Source of the DNA: Eubacteriales bacterium
Lineage (GTDB): Bacteria; Bacillota_A; Clostridia; Christensenellales; Aristaeellaceae
NCBI GenBank assembly: GCA_029974035.1
Contig: JARKQG010000049.1
Coordinates: forward strand, 1 to 64,000
Length of the DNA stretch: 64,000 nt
Direction: 5' to 3'
This document shows positions 33,970 to 42,138 of this stretch, in pieces. How positions within the stretch are numbered: the first letter of the stretch is position 1; each line of letters starts with the position of its first letter. Both the position numbers and the translations under genes were made by a program. Below the pieces are notes generated by a model that saw only the letters and a list, made by a program, of their open reading frames with translations, had not been told where the DNA came from and ran no database searches.

Positions 33970-34812
33970 TCACTCCTTCACGGCGCCGGCGGTCATGCCG
34001 CCCACGATGTAGCGCTGCCCCGCCAGGTACAAAAGCACCACCGGCAGCGCGGTGAGCAGGATGTCCGCGAACACCAGGTTCCAGTAGGAACCGTACTTGC
34101 CAAAGAAGTTGTACACCGCCAGGTTCATCGGCCACAGCTTTGAGGAGGACACGATGTACAGCGGCGTCAGAAAGTCGCTCCAAATGCCCATGAACTGCAA
34201 AAGGAAGCAGGTGATGAGGACCGGCCTGAGCAGCGGCACCGCGATTTGGAAGAACAGCCGCACCGGGCCCGCGCCGTCAATCACCGCCGCCTCGTCCATC
34301 TCCACCGGGACGGTCAGCACAAAGTTGCGCACCACGAACACGCAGAAGGGGATCATGGCGGAGGTGTACACCAGCACCACGCCCAGCCGGGTGTCGTTTA
34401 CGCGAAAGAAGTTGAGCACCTGGATCAGCGTCACGTAGTTGACCGGAAAGAAGAGGCCGCACAGGATGCCGTAAAAGAGCAGCGAATTGAGGCGGGTGCG
34501 CTTGCGGCAGATGATGAAGGCCGCCATCGCGCTGAGCGTCACGCCCAGGGCGGAGCTGAGCCCCGCGTAGAGGAGGCTGTTGAGAAAGCCCTGCAGCAGC
34601 TTGCCCTTGTCGATGACCTCGGCAAAATTGGAAAACACCCACACCTTGGGCAGGCTGATGTTCATGCGGGCGGCCTCGCCCTTTGTCTTGAAGGCGTTGA
34701 TGACCACCACGTAGAAGGGCACCAGCACGATGACGCACAGAAGGATGCACAGCGCCTGCTTGAAAACCGCCGCCCCCCATTTGCGGCGCGGCGCGCGGAC
34801 CAATCGGTTCAT
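33970..34812 (-). CDS. Carbohydrate ABC permease, MalG type (CUT1)
   Basis: A 280-residue permease with six transmembrane segments and the cytoplasmic EAA loop EAAVIDGAGPVRLFFQIAVP, which docks the ATPase. It starts in an ATGA overlap with the MalF-type gene. No ATPase gene lies in the operon; CUT1 systems of Firmicutes commonly borrow a shared MsmK-type ATPase encoded elsewhere. Confidence 0.94.
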   Translation of the reverse strand: MNRLVRAPRRKWGAAVFKQALCILLCVIVLVPFYVVVINAFKTKGEAARMNISLPKVWVFSNFAEVIDKGKLLQGFLNSLLYAGLSSALGVTLSAMAAFIICRKRTRLNSLLFYGILCGLFFPVNYVTLIQVLNFFRVNDTRLGVVLVYTSAMIPFCVFVVRNFVLTVPVEMDEAAVIDGAGPVRLFFQIAVPLLRPVLITCFLLQFMGIWSDFLTPLYIVSSSKLWPMNLAVYNFFGKYGSYWNLVFADILLTALPVVLLYLAGQRYIVGGMTAGAVKE

Positions 34813-35687
34813 TGCTGCACCTCCCCCTTGGCCATCGCCCGCACGACGATCAGCCCCGCCGCCAGCGAAAGCACCAGCAGCACGGTGTTCATCGCCGTGG
34901 ACATGCCGTACTTGCCCTGGGCGTAGAGCTGGTAGGCGTAGGTGGTCATGACCTCGGTGTAGCGGCCGGGGCCGCCGTTGGTGAGCACGTAGATCACGTC
35001 AAACACCTTGAGGCCGTAGGTGATGCCAAACACCAGATTGATGGTGATCGAGCCGCCCAGCATGGGCAGCGTCACGTTCCACAGCCGCTGCCAGTAGTTG
35101 GCGCCGTCGATCTGGGCCGCCTCGTAGTAGCTTTTGGGGATGGCGTTGATGCCGGCGAGGAAGATGGTCATCACGTAGCCGATGCCGCGCCAGGCGTCCA
35201 CGCCGAAGATGGAGCCCCACACCACACCCGGGTCGCTCAGCCACTTCTGCTGCCACGCCTCAAGGCCGATGGAGGCCAGGAAGTTATTCGCCAGGCCGTT
35301 GAAGTTCAGGATGGAGCTGAACACCAGCCCGATGATGAGAAAGGGCAGGATGGAGGGCATGTACAAGACCGTCCGGTAGGCGTTCCGGCCCGGCAGTTCA
35401 CCGCTGAGCAAAATGGCGAGAAACAGCGCGGGAACCAGCTTGACGATGTTGGACACCACCGTGAACCACAGCGTGTTGGCAATGCCCTGGGAATACCGCA
35501 CGCTGCCGCCGGAAAAGATGTCGATGAAATTCTGCAGGCCCACAAAGTGCACGCCGTCCAGGCTGCGCACGTTCCAGTCCGTAAAGGCGAACAGCACGCC
35601 GAGCAGCCCCGGCAGCAAAAAAAACAGCAGGTACAGCAGAATCGGCGCGATGAGAAACCACTGGGGGTAGATTTTCCGCGTATTCAA
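34809..35687 (-). CDS. Carbohydrate ABC permease, MalF type (CUT1)
   Basis: A 292-residue permease with six hydrophobic segments and the EAA loop YYEAAQIDGANYWQRLWNVT. I use the TTG at 35687 (LNTRKIYPQW) because GGAGG lies 8 nt upstream. The upstream ATG at 35732 has no SD and would add 15 non-hydrophobic residues. The ATG just before the TTG is out of frame. Confidence 0.92.
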   Translation of the reverse strand: MNTRKIYPQWFLIAPILLYLLFFLLPGLLGVLFAFTDWNVRSLDGVHFVGLQNFIDIFSGGSVRYSQGIANTLWFTVVSNIVKLVPALFLAILLSGELPGRNAYRTVLYMPSILPFLIIGLVFSSILNFNGLANNFLASIGLEAWQQKWLSDPGVVWGSIFGVDAWRGIGYVMTIFLAGINAIPKSYYEAAQIDGANYWQRLWNVTLPMLGGSITINLVFGITYGLKVFDVIYVLTNGGPGRYTEVMTTYAYQLYAQGKYGMSTAMNTVLLVLSLAAGLIVVRAMAKGEVQQ

Positions 35688-35786
35688 GGGGCATTCCTCC
35701 CGGGGGCTGATTGGCGCGGGATGAGCGCTCATGGATGGCCGCGCCGGCGCGATGGGCGCCGGCGCGGCCGGGCTCGGGCGATGGGC

Positions 35787-37085
35787 CTATTGGGCCCAGG
35801 CGGGATCGGCGGCCAGCTTGGCGGATTCCGCGCGGTTGACGTCCATGTTCTCCAGAACCTGCTCCGCGGTCATCTGGCCGGTGCACATGGCCACCATGTC
35901 GCTGCCAAACTGCATCCAGTAGTCGTTGGTGTACTTGGTGCCGGTCTGCAGCACGCTGTAGGCCATCTTTTCCTTGGGGATGGCGCCGACGAAGGTTTCC
36001 TCCTCCGGCAGCCAGTGCTGGTCGATCTCCACTGTCACGTCCAGGTTGGTGTAGGCCGGGGAATTGTCCAGGATCTCCTGCAGGCTCTCGGCCGTACAGA
36101 CGAAGCGGAAGAATTCCTTTACCAGCTCGGGGTTCTTTGCGCCGGAGTAGCCGAACATCGTCGGACCGGCCGGGTTGGTGGGGTAGTAGCTGTTGTCCGC
36201 CAGCGGGATCAGCGTCAGGCCAAAGGCGTCCTGGGTGCCGGTGTCGTCCTTGATCTGCTTGATGTAGCTGGAATTGGCCATCGCCATGGCGACCTTGCGG
36301 TCGGCGAAGTCATTGGCCATGTTGGTGGAGTTGGTGCCGATCCAGTCCTTGCCGAAGTAGCCCTTGTCGCTGAGCTCCTTGAACTGGGCCAGAACCTTCA
36401 GCATGGTTTCGTTGCCGGCGAAGGTGGCGGTGTTGGCGTTCAGCGCGTCGTACAGACCCGGAGCGGCCGCCTCGTACACGCCGCCGATCTGGAAAAACGA
36501 GAGCTGGTGCTGCCAGCCGTCCGCGCCGGGCACGAACCAGGGGGTGATGCCCTGGGCCGAGAGCGCCTCGCAGACCGCGAGCAGCTCGTCATAGGTGGCG
36601 GGGGCGGCCAGGCCTATCTCGTCAAAGAGGGTCTTGTTATACACCAGCACGTATTCGGGGCTGTTGTGCCAGATTTGCAGGCCGTAGAGCTTGCCGTCCG
36701 CGACGCAGCTGGCCTGGCGGGTCTCGGGCATTACGCTCTGCCACGCCTCGCCGGTGAAGTCGATTAAGTATTTTTCGGGCTCCACGATCACCGACTTAAT
36801 GGCGAAGGGGTTGGACTGAATCCAGAAGATGTCCGAGCAGGTGCCGGTGGTCAGCTTGCTCTGCAGAAGGTCGCTGTACTGGTCGGCGGGCACGGTCTGC
36901 ACGTCCACGGTCACGCCGTAGGTTTCCTCAAACCGGGCGATGGTCGTGTCATACCGGGTGTCCATCCAGCCCGCGGAGACGAGGATGGACAGCGTTTCAC
37001 CGCTGAAGTCCTTCTGCTCCGCCAGGGCGGTACCCAGCGACATAAAAAGCGCGAGGGCGAGCAACAGGGCCGTCAGTTTCTTCAT
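35787..37085 (-). CDS. CUT1 oligosaccharide-binding protein
   Basis: A 432-residue extracellular solute-binding protein (family 1, MalE-like). Residues 1-22 are a signal peptide ending GTALA-EQ with no lipobox cysteine. Body features are DIFWIQSNPFAIK and YTNDYWMQFGSDMVAM with many aromatic residues for sugar stacking. The ATG at 37085 follows AGGAGG by 10 nt; the 21 residues upstream in the open frame are not signal-like. It heads the operon with two permeases and GH31, divergent from a YesMN pair. Confidence 0.94.
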   Translation of the reverse strand: MKKLTALLLALALFMSLGTALAEQKDFSGETLSILVSAGWMDTRYDTTIARFEETYGVTVDVQTVPADQYSDLLQSKLTTGTCSDIFWIQSNPFAIKSVIVEPEKYLIDFTGEAWQSVMPETRQASCVADGKLYGLQIWHNSPEYVLVYNKTLFDEIGLAAPATYDELLAVCEALSAQGITPWFVPGADGWQHQLSFFQIGGVYEAAAPGLYDALNANTATFAGNETMLKVLAQFKELSDKGYFGKDWIGTNSTNMANDFADRKVAMAMANSSYIKQIKDDTGTQDAFGLTLIPLADNSYYPTNPAGPTMFGYSGAKNPELVKEFFRFVCTAESLQEILDNSPAYTNLDVTVEIDQHWLPEEETFVGAIPKEKMAYSVLQTGTKYTNDYWMQFGSDMVAMCTGQMTAEQVLENMDVNRAESAKLAADPAWAQ

Positions 37086-37197
37086 CCGGATCAACCTCCT
37101 AGATGTTTTTCTTAATCGTACGTCAAAAAAATCCGTCAGTCCATGCACAAATCCTTCCTGAATTTGTACTAAATTTCCGTTTTGGCGGATTTCTTAC

Positions 37198-37239
37198 AAA
37201 ACCCCGTCCCTTGCGGGGTTTTTCACGCCGTGCTATACT
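37198..37239. promoter_or_regulatory. Divergent control region: hairpin and kinase promoter
   Basis: AAAACCCCG/CGGGGTTTT (37198-37206 with 37214-37222) is a 9-bp stem with 7-nt loop flanked by A and T runs, so it looks like an intrinsic terminator on both strands. The 3' arm overlaps TTGCGG (37211-37216), followed by a 17-bp spacer and TATACT (37234-37239), the promoter of the rightward YesM kinase. Facing left, the stem would sit in the leader of the binding-protein gene if its promoter lies to the right of 37222. I see no other clear promoter for that gene. Confidence 0.6.
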
Positions 37240-37282
37240 TTTGAGGAGAACGCTCCGCCACGCGGAGGAAAGGGGCGCGGCC

Positions 37283-39055
37283 ATGGCAAAAGCCTCGATG
37301 CGAATGCGGCTGTACATGACGTACCTGGCGATTTCGCTGGGCATTGTCGTACTGTTTTCGGCCGCGTTCTACCTGTACACGTCGCGCATCCTGTCCGCCC
37401 GGGAGGCGGACCGGCTGAATACGCTGACCCGGTCGCTGCTGGAGCAGACCGATGCCGCGCTGGACGCCATGGACGGCGTGTCGGTGGACCTGGTGTACAT
37501 CAACCGCGCGCGGCGGGCGCTGGAGGAGACGCTGGATCTGGCCCGCGCCGCCGGCGGCCAGGACGGCCCGACCCAGTGGAACCGGCACCGGGCGCTTTCC
37601 GAGATGGCGAACCTCTTTGTGGCGGTCAACGGCGCCAGCCTGCCGGTGCACCACCTGAACCTGTACGACACGGCGGGCAACTGTGTGGGCATCGGCAGCG
37701 TCAGCCAGGTGCGTTCCGGCCTGGACCTTGCGCGCGAGTCCTGGTACGCGCCGGCCCTCGCGGCGGACGGCTACAAGTACATCACGGCGCCCTTTCTGTC
37801 CTCCACCCTGAGCGCCGGGAGCACCCGGGCGCAGTACTACATCGCCCTCGTGCGCGCCTACTTCGGCGAGGACCGCGAACCCGCGGGATTCATCGAGGCG
37901 ATCCAGAACTGCTCGGTGGTGTTCCGCAGCGCGCTGGCCCTCGACCGCTCCGAGGAACAGGCCTACATTCTGGACGCGCAGGGCGGCCTCGTCTACCCCT
38001 ACCCCGCCGCCGAGGCGGACCGGGCGCGCGCCGCCCAGCTGGTGACCGGCGGCGACGGGGACTTTATCGCCAGCCCGGAAACCAGCGCCTACACGGGCTG
38101 GACCTACATCGTGGCGCGGCCGCTGGCCGCGGTGCTGCAGCCGGCCTACACGCTTTTGCGGCTGATTCTGGGCATCGCGCTGGTGCTGATGCTCCTGATC
38201 GCGCTGTTCGCCTTTTTCACCGCCCGGCGCATGACGCGGCCGCTGATCGCGCTGGGCGAGCGGATGCTCCTGGTGGACGCCCATTCGCTGACCCACGACC
38301 AGCCGCCCCTTCGCGCCGAATACCGCGAGGTGGCGCGCCTCAGCGACAGCTTCGACCAGATGCGCCGCCAGCTGAACGCCTCGATGAACCAGCGCATCGC
38401 CGCCGAGCAACAGGCGCTCAGGTCCCGCAACCTGGCCATGCAGGCGCAGATCAACCCGCACTTTTACTACAACACGCTGTCCTCGATCATCGCGCTGACC
38501 GACATTGGCCGTCCGGACGACGTGGTGGCCATGTGTCGGTCGCTCACCGGCATGATGCGCTACGTCACCGGGCCGGAGTCCTCCGCCACGCTGCGCGAGG
38601 AGCTGAAGTACGTGGACCGGTACCTCTACTGCATGAAGATGCGCTACCAGGACAGCTTCCGCTACGAGATCCGCGTGCCGGAGGGAATGATGGACGAGCC
38701 GGTGCCCCGGCTGATCATCCAGCCCTTCGTGGAAAACGCGCTGAAGTACGGCATCGACTGTCCGCCGCCCTGGACGCTCACGATCGTCGGCGGGGACGCC
38801 CCGGACGCCTGGCGCGTCATCGTGCTGGACAGCGGACCGGGCTTTACCGAACGGGCGGTTTCCGAGCTCCGCGCGCGCATGCGCGCGGTGGACCAGTCCG
38901 TCGCCATGCCCGAGGCCCACATCGACGGGCTGGGCCTCCTGAACGTGTACGCCCGGTGGAAACTGTTCGCGGGCGACGAGGCGCTCTTTGATGTCGGCAC
39001 AAAATCCACCGGCGGCTATGCCATGATCGGCCGGGAGAGGAGGCGCCCCGCGTGA
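37283..39055 (+). CDS. YesM-type sensor histidine kinase (CUT1 locus)
   Basis: A 590-residue membrane kinase. TM1 is at about 12-34 and a Cache-like extracellular domain extends to about 285. TM2 and HAMP follow, then H393 in QINPHFYYNTLSSI, with FVENALKYGID, LDSGPGF and IDGLGLLNVYARW as ATP-binding boxes. ATG 37283 is supported by AGGGGCG; the 60 residues upstream in the open frame cover the promoter and are rejected. The GTG of the response regulator overlaps the stop. It likely senses the oligosaccharide imported by the divergent operon. Confidence 0.93.
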   Translation: MAKASMRMRLYMTYLAISLGIVVLFSAAFYLYTSRILSAREADRLNTLTRSLLEQTDAALDAMDGVSVDLVYINRARRALEETLDLARAAGGQDGPTQWNRHRALSEMANLFVAVNGASLPVHHLNLYDTAGNCVGIGSVSQVRSGLDLARESWYAPALAADGYKYITAPFLSSTLSAGSTRAQYYIALVRAYFGEDREPAGFIEAIQNCSVVFRSALALDRSEEQAYILDAQGGLVYPYPAAEADRARAAQLVTGGDGDFIASPETSAYTGWTYIVARPLAAVLQPAYTLLRLILGIALVLMLLIALFAFFTARRMTRPLIALGERMLLVDAHSLTHDQPPLRAEYREVARLSDSFDQMRRQLNASMNQRIAAEQQALRSRNLAMQAQINPHFYYNTLSSIIALTDIGRPDDVVAMCRSLTGMMRYVTGPESSATLREELKYVDRYLYCMKMRYQDSFRYEIRVPEGMMDEPVPRLIIQPFVENALKYGIDCPPPWTLTIVGGDAPDAWRVIVLDSGPGFTERAVSELRARMRAVDQSVAMPEAHIDGLGLLNVYARWKLFAGDEALFDVGTKSTGGYAMIGRERRRPA

Positions 39056-39837
39056 ACACGCCCTCGTTCAAGGTGCTGGTGGCGGAGGACGAGGCCCTGC
39101 AGCTGAATAGCCTCGCCGCCCTGATCAATCGGGTTTCCGAGGATTTCGAGGTGGTGGCGCTGGCGCAGACTGGCCTCCAGGCGCTGGAAAAGGCCGAGCG
39201 GCACATGCTCGACCTGGTGATCACCGACATCCAGATGCCGCAGATGAGCGGGATTGAGCTGATCGAGGCGCTGCGCGGCCGGCTGCCCGGCTCGAAGTTC
39301 ATCATCATCAGCGGGTACTCCGAATTCGAGTACGCAAAAAAGGCCATCGCCCTCAAGGTGGCCGCGTACCTGCTCAAGCCCGTGGCGCCGGAGGAGCTGC
39401 GCGACGCGCTGACGGGGGTGTATTCCGATCTGATGCTGAACCGCCAGGCCTACGGCGCCGCCTTCAGCCCCCAGGCGGCCCCGGAGAGTCCGGAGCAGGT
39501 GGCCGCCGCGCTGCGCGCCTGGCTGGACGAGCACTTCGGCGAGGATGTGAACCTGAACCTGATCGCCTCCGCCCTGGGTTACAGCCCGAGCCACCTGACG
39601 AAGGTGTTCCAGAAGCGCTACTACATGTCGCCCATCAAGTACCTGACGCGGGTGCGGATGGCCAAGGCCCGCTACTGCCTGATGTACCGCGGCGACCTCT
39701 CCATCCGCCAGATCGGCGAAATGGTGGGCTACGAGGAGCAGGGCTACTTTTCCCGCATGTTCAAAAAGACCCACGGCCTGAGCCCGGTGGAATTCCGCGC
39801 CTCGCCGCAGCGGTGGAGCCACAGGCCCTTTCCGTAG
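39052..39837 (+). CDS. YesN/AraC-type response regulator (CUT1 locus)
   Basis: A 261-residue regulator: receiver domain with VAEDE and phospho-Asp in VITDIQMPQMSG, Lys in YLLKPV, then an AraC-type double helix-turn-helix (LNLIASALGYSPSHLTKVF; IRQIGEMVGYEEQGYFSRMF). It begins at GTG 39052 within the stop of the kinase. It is short for YesN because the linker between domains is brief. The probable target is the divergent importer promoter. Confidence 0.93.
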   Translation: MNTPSFKVLVAEDEALQLNSLAALINRVSEDFEVVALAQTGLQALEKAERHMLDLVITDIQMPQMSGIELIEALRGRLPGSKFIIISGYSEFEYAKKAIALKVAAYLLKPVAPEELRDALTGVYSDLMLNRQAYGAAFSPQAAPESPEQVAAALRAWLDEHFGEDVNLNLIASALGYSPSHLTKVFQKRYYMSPIKYLTRVRMAKARYCLMYRGDLSIRQIGEMVGYEEQGYFSRMFKKTHGLSPVEFRASPQRWSHRPFP

Positions 39838-39890
39838 CCGGGCGCTCCGCGCAGAAAACGGCCCGCGTCGGCATCCCGCACGTTGTTGGC

Positions 39891-40040
39891 TCACTGCCAG
39901 AGGGCGCTCTCCCGGCAGTAGTCGTTGGGCGCGTTTTCATAGCGCTTCTGGGGCAGGGGCACGTCCCGCAGCGCCTTCATGCGCGCCACCGCCTCCAGAA
40001 ATTCCGCGGGCCGCATCTCCTCATATCGGACCTTGGGCAT
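39891..40040 (-). CDS. 49-residue hypothetical protein after the UroD-family gene
   Basis: A small frame from ATG 40040 to TGA 39891, starting 15 nt after the upstream UroD-family stop. It has a good SD (GAGGGGG, 8 nt) and codons ending almost always in G or C, like real genes here. The sequence begins MPKVRYEEMRPAEFLEA and ends DYCRESALWQ. The first 20 residues recall the N terminus of creatininase-family amidohydrolases, but the catalytic part is missing, so it may be a small real protein or a remnant. Function unknown. Confidence 0.6.
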   Translation of the reverse strand: MPKVRYEEMRPAEFLEAVARMKALRDVPLPQKRYENAPNDYCRESALWQ

Positions 40041-40055
40041 GATTCCGCCCCCTCG

Positions 40056-41147
40056 TCAGGGTCTGCGCCACTTGTCCAGCCGCTTGAGCACCGCGCGCTG
40101 GGTTTCCGGGTCGGATTCGTCGATGCAAAGCAGGATGCCCTCCGGCGCGACCGCGTCCATGAACGCCTCCAGCTCCGAAAGGTGCAGGTCCACCACCGCG
40201 CTCTTGCCCGCCGCCTGGATGCGCTTGATCAGCGGCACCCACTGCAGGATCGGCCGGTCCTCGCCCACGCCCTGCACCCACTGGTAGGCCTGGATTTCAG
40301 GGATCTCCAGCAGCCTGTCCAGGTGGCGCGCCACGCCCTTTCCGTCCACGTGGAAGATGTTGTGGCGGAAGTGCCGGACCTCCCGGAGGATGAAGGGCAG
40401 CGCGAATTCCTCAAACATCGCCGGGGAGATCATCGCGCCCAGGTCGCAGCTGGGGATGTGCATGCCCTCGTAGGAGGGAATCTGCATCCAGGTGACAGAG
40501 AGCTGCCCGTTGGCCTTCAGCACCTGGTGGAACTCGTCCATCAGCGGGAAGAAGGGGTCAAAGCACTTCTGCGTGACGGACTTCACGTAGTCGGGGTCGT
40601 CCGCGATCTGAAAGAACAGCTCCTCCGTGCCCATCAGCGCGTCCGCGCAGTCAAAGCTGGGATGGACGTCCGTGTAGCCCACCAAAAACTTGCCCCGGCA
40701 GGCGGAAAGGGCTGCGTCCGTCAGCTCATTCAGCTTTTTCAGGTACTCGCTCTCCGGGTCGAAGGCGAGGGTTTCGAGATCCTCCGGCCCGGAAAGGCAG
40801 GGCTTGGCCCAGGAGGTGACGTCGCCGAATTCCAGCCTGGCACCCAGCATTCCGGCAAACACGTTGGGCCCCAGGTTGGGCCAGAACAGCGGGAACGTTT
40901 CGCCCAGATAGCTGCCCTTTTCGACGGTCTTCAGACAGCGTTCCACCTGGTATCCGGCGTCGTACCACCGGTCCTTGAGGGTGGGCCAGCGGGCGGCGTC
41001 GTCCGCCAGGTCAAACTCCGCGTTGTGGGCGGAGAAGCGCACCGGCACGCGGTCCAGCACCTTGTGGTCGTACCAAGCGTAGATGCGCTCCATGCACCGG
41101 ACAAAGTCGGGCTTTTTTTCCAGCCCGGGATCAAAAAATGTCGCCAT
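40056..41147 (-). CDS. UroD/MtaA-family protein, second copy
   Basis: A 363-residue URO-D superfamily protein, same length as the one at 14015 but clearly divergent in sequence. Noted segments are WPNLGPNVFAGMLGARLEF, VGYTDVHPSFDCADALMG, IPSYEGMHIPSCDLGAMISP and a metal-ligand-like FHVDGKGVARHLD. It is the fourth gene of an Rbs-type importer operon, 13 nt after the permease. Its repeated linkage to sugar transport argues against porphyrin decarboxylation; a methyl-transfer or other reaction on a sugar-derived ligand is possible. No corrinoid-binding protein is next to it. Confidence 0.85.
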   Translation of the reverse strand: MATFFDPGLEKKPDFVRCMERIYAWYDHKVLDRVPVRFSAHNAEFDLADDAARWPTLKDRWYDAGYQVERCLKTVEKGSYLGETFPLFWPNLGPNVFAGMLGARLEFGDVTSWAKPCLSGPEDLETLAFDPESEYLKKLNELTDAALSACRGKFLVGYTDVHPSFDCADALMGTEELFFQIADDPDYVKSVTQKCFDPFFPLMDEFHQVLKANGQLSVTWMQIPSYEGMHIPSCDLGAMISPAMFEEFALPFILREVRHFRHNIFHVDGKGVARHLDRLLEIPEIQAYQWVQGVGEDRPILQWVPLIKRIQAAGKSAVVDLHLSELEAFMDAVAPEGILLCIDESDPETQRAVLKRLDKWRRP

Positions 41148-41160
41148 GCTTCCTCCCTTC

Positions 41161-42132
41161 TCACGCGGCCGCGCGGCCCTTCGACTTGGCCTTGATGTCC
41201 ACCGCCACCGCCACCAGCAGCACGAGCCCCTTGACCACCCGCTGCCAGTACTCGCTCACGTTCATCATCATCATGCCGTTGGCCAGCACACCCATGAACA
41301 CCACGCCGATGATCACCTTGCCCAGCTTGCCCTCGCCGCCGGACACCGACACGCCGCCCAGCACCACCGCGGTGATGATGTCCATCTCGTAGCCGTCGCC
41401 GGAGCTGGGCTGGCCGCTGTTGATGCGCGAGGTCAGGATCAGCCCCGCCAGCGCCCCCAGAAGGCCCACCAGCATATACATCTTGTACAGTTCCTTCTTC
41501 ACGTTGACGCCCGACAGCCGGGCCGTTTCCACGTTGCCGCCGATGCCATAGATCCTGCGGCCAAAGGGCGTCCGGCCCAGCAGCACGTAGCCGAAGGCGA
41601 ACACCGCGATCATGATCAGCGAGGAGATCGGGAAGATTCCGATCGTGCCCTGCCCCAGCACCTTGAACGCTTCCGGAATGCCGTAGACCGGCATGCCGCC
41701 GGTGATCAGATACACCGCGCCGCGCAGCGAGATCATCATCGCCAGCGTGGTGATCATCGGCGGAATCTTCAGATAGTTGATGCAGGTGGCGTTGGCAAAG
41801 CCGATCGCCACGCCCAGCGCCAGCGCCGTCAGCGCGGAAAGCCATATGGGCAGGCCGCCGCTCATCATGACGGCGGCGATGGCCGAGGTGAGCCCGATCA
41901 CCGAGCCGATGGAAAGATCGATGCCACCGGTCAGGATGACCATGGTCATGCCCACGGCGCAGATGCCCACCACGGAAATCTGGCGCACGATGTTGGTAAA
42001 GTTCCGGGCGCTCAGAAAGGACTTGGTGGACAGGGAAAAGAACACGATCATGGCGATCAGCGTCAGGATGATGCCCATGTCGTTCCAGTTGATCCGGCTC
42101 TTCCGGACGGGTCTTGCCTCAATACCGGTCAC
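41161..42132 (-). CDS. Sugar ABC transporter permease (RbsC type)
   Basis: A 323-residue CUT2 permease with about eight to ten hydrophobic segments, GGIDLSIGSVIGLTSAIAA and AVVLGGVSVSGGEGKLG. It starts 6 nt after the ATPase stop. A single permease gene, so presumably a homodimeric channel. Confidence 0.95.
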   Translation of the reverse strand: MTGIEARPVRKSRINWNDMGIILTLIAMIVFFSLSTKSFLSARNFTNIVRQISVVGICAVGMTMVILTGGIDLSIGSVIGLTSAIAAVMMSGGLPIWLSALTALALGVAIGFANATCINYLKIPPMITTLAMMISLRGAVYLITGGMPVYGIPEAFKVLGQGTIGIFPISSLIMIAVFAFGYVLLGRTPFGRRIYGIGGNVETARLSGVNVKKELYKMYMLVGLLGALAGLILTSRINSGQPSSGDGYEMDIITAVVLGGVSVSGGEGKLGKVIIGVVFMGVLANGMMMMNVSEYWQRVVKGLVLLVAVAVDIKAKSKGRAAA

Positions 42133-42138
42133 AATCGA

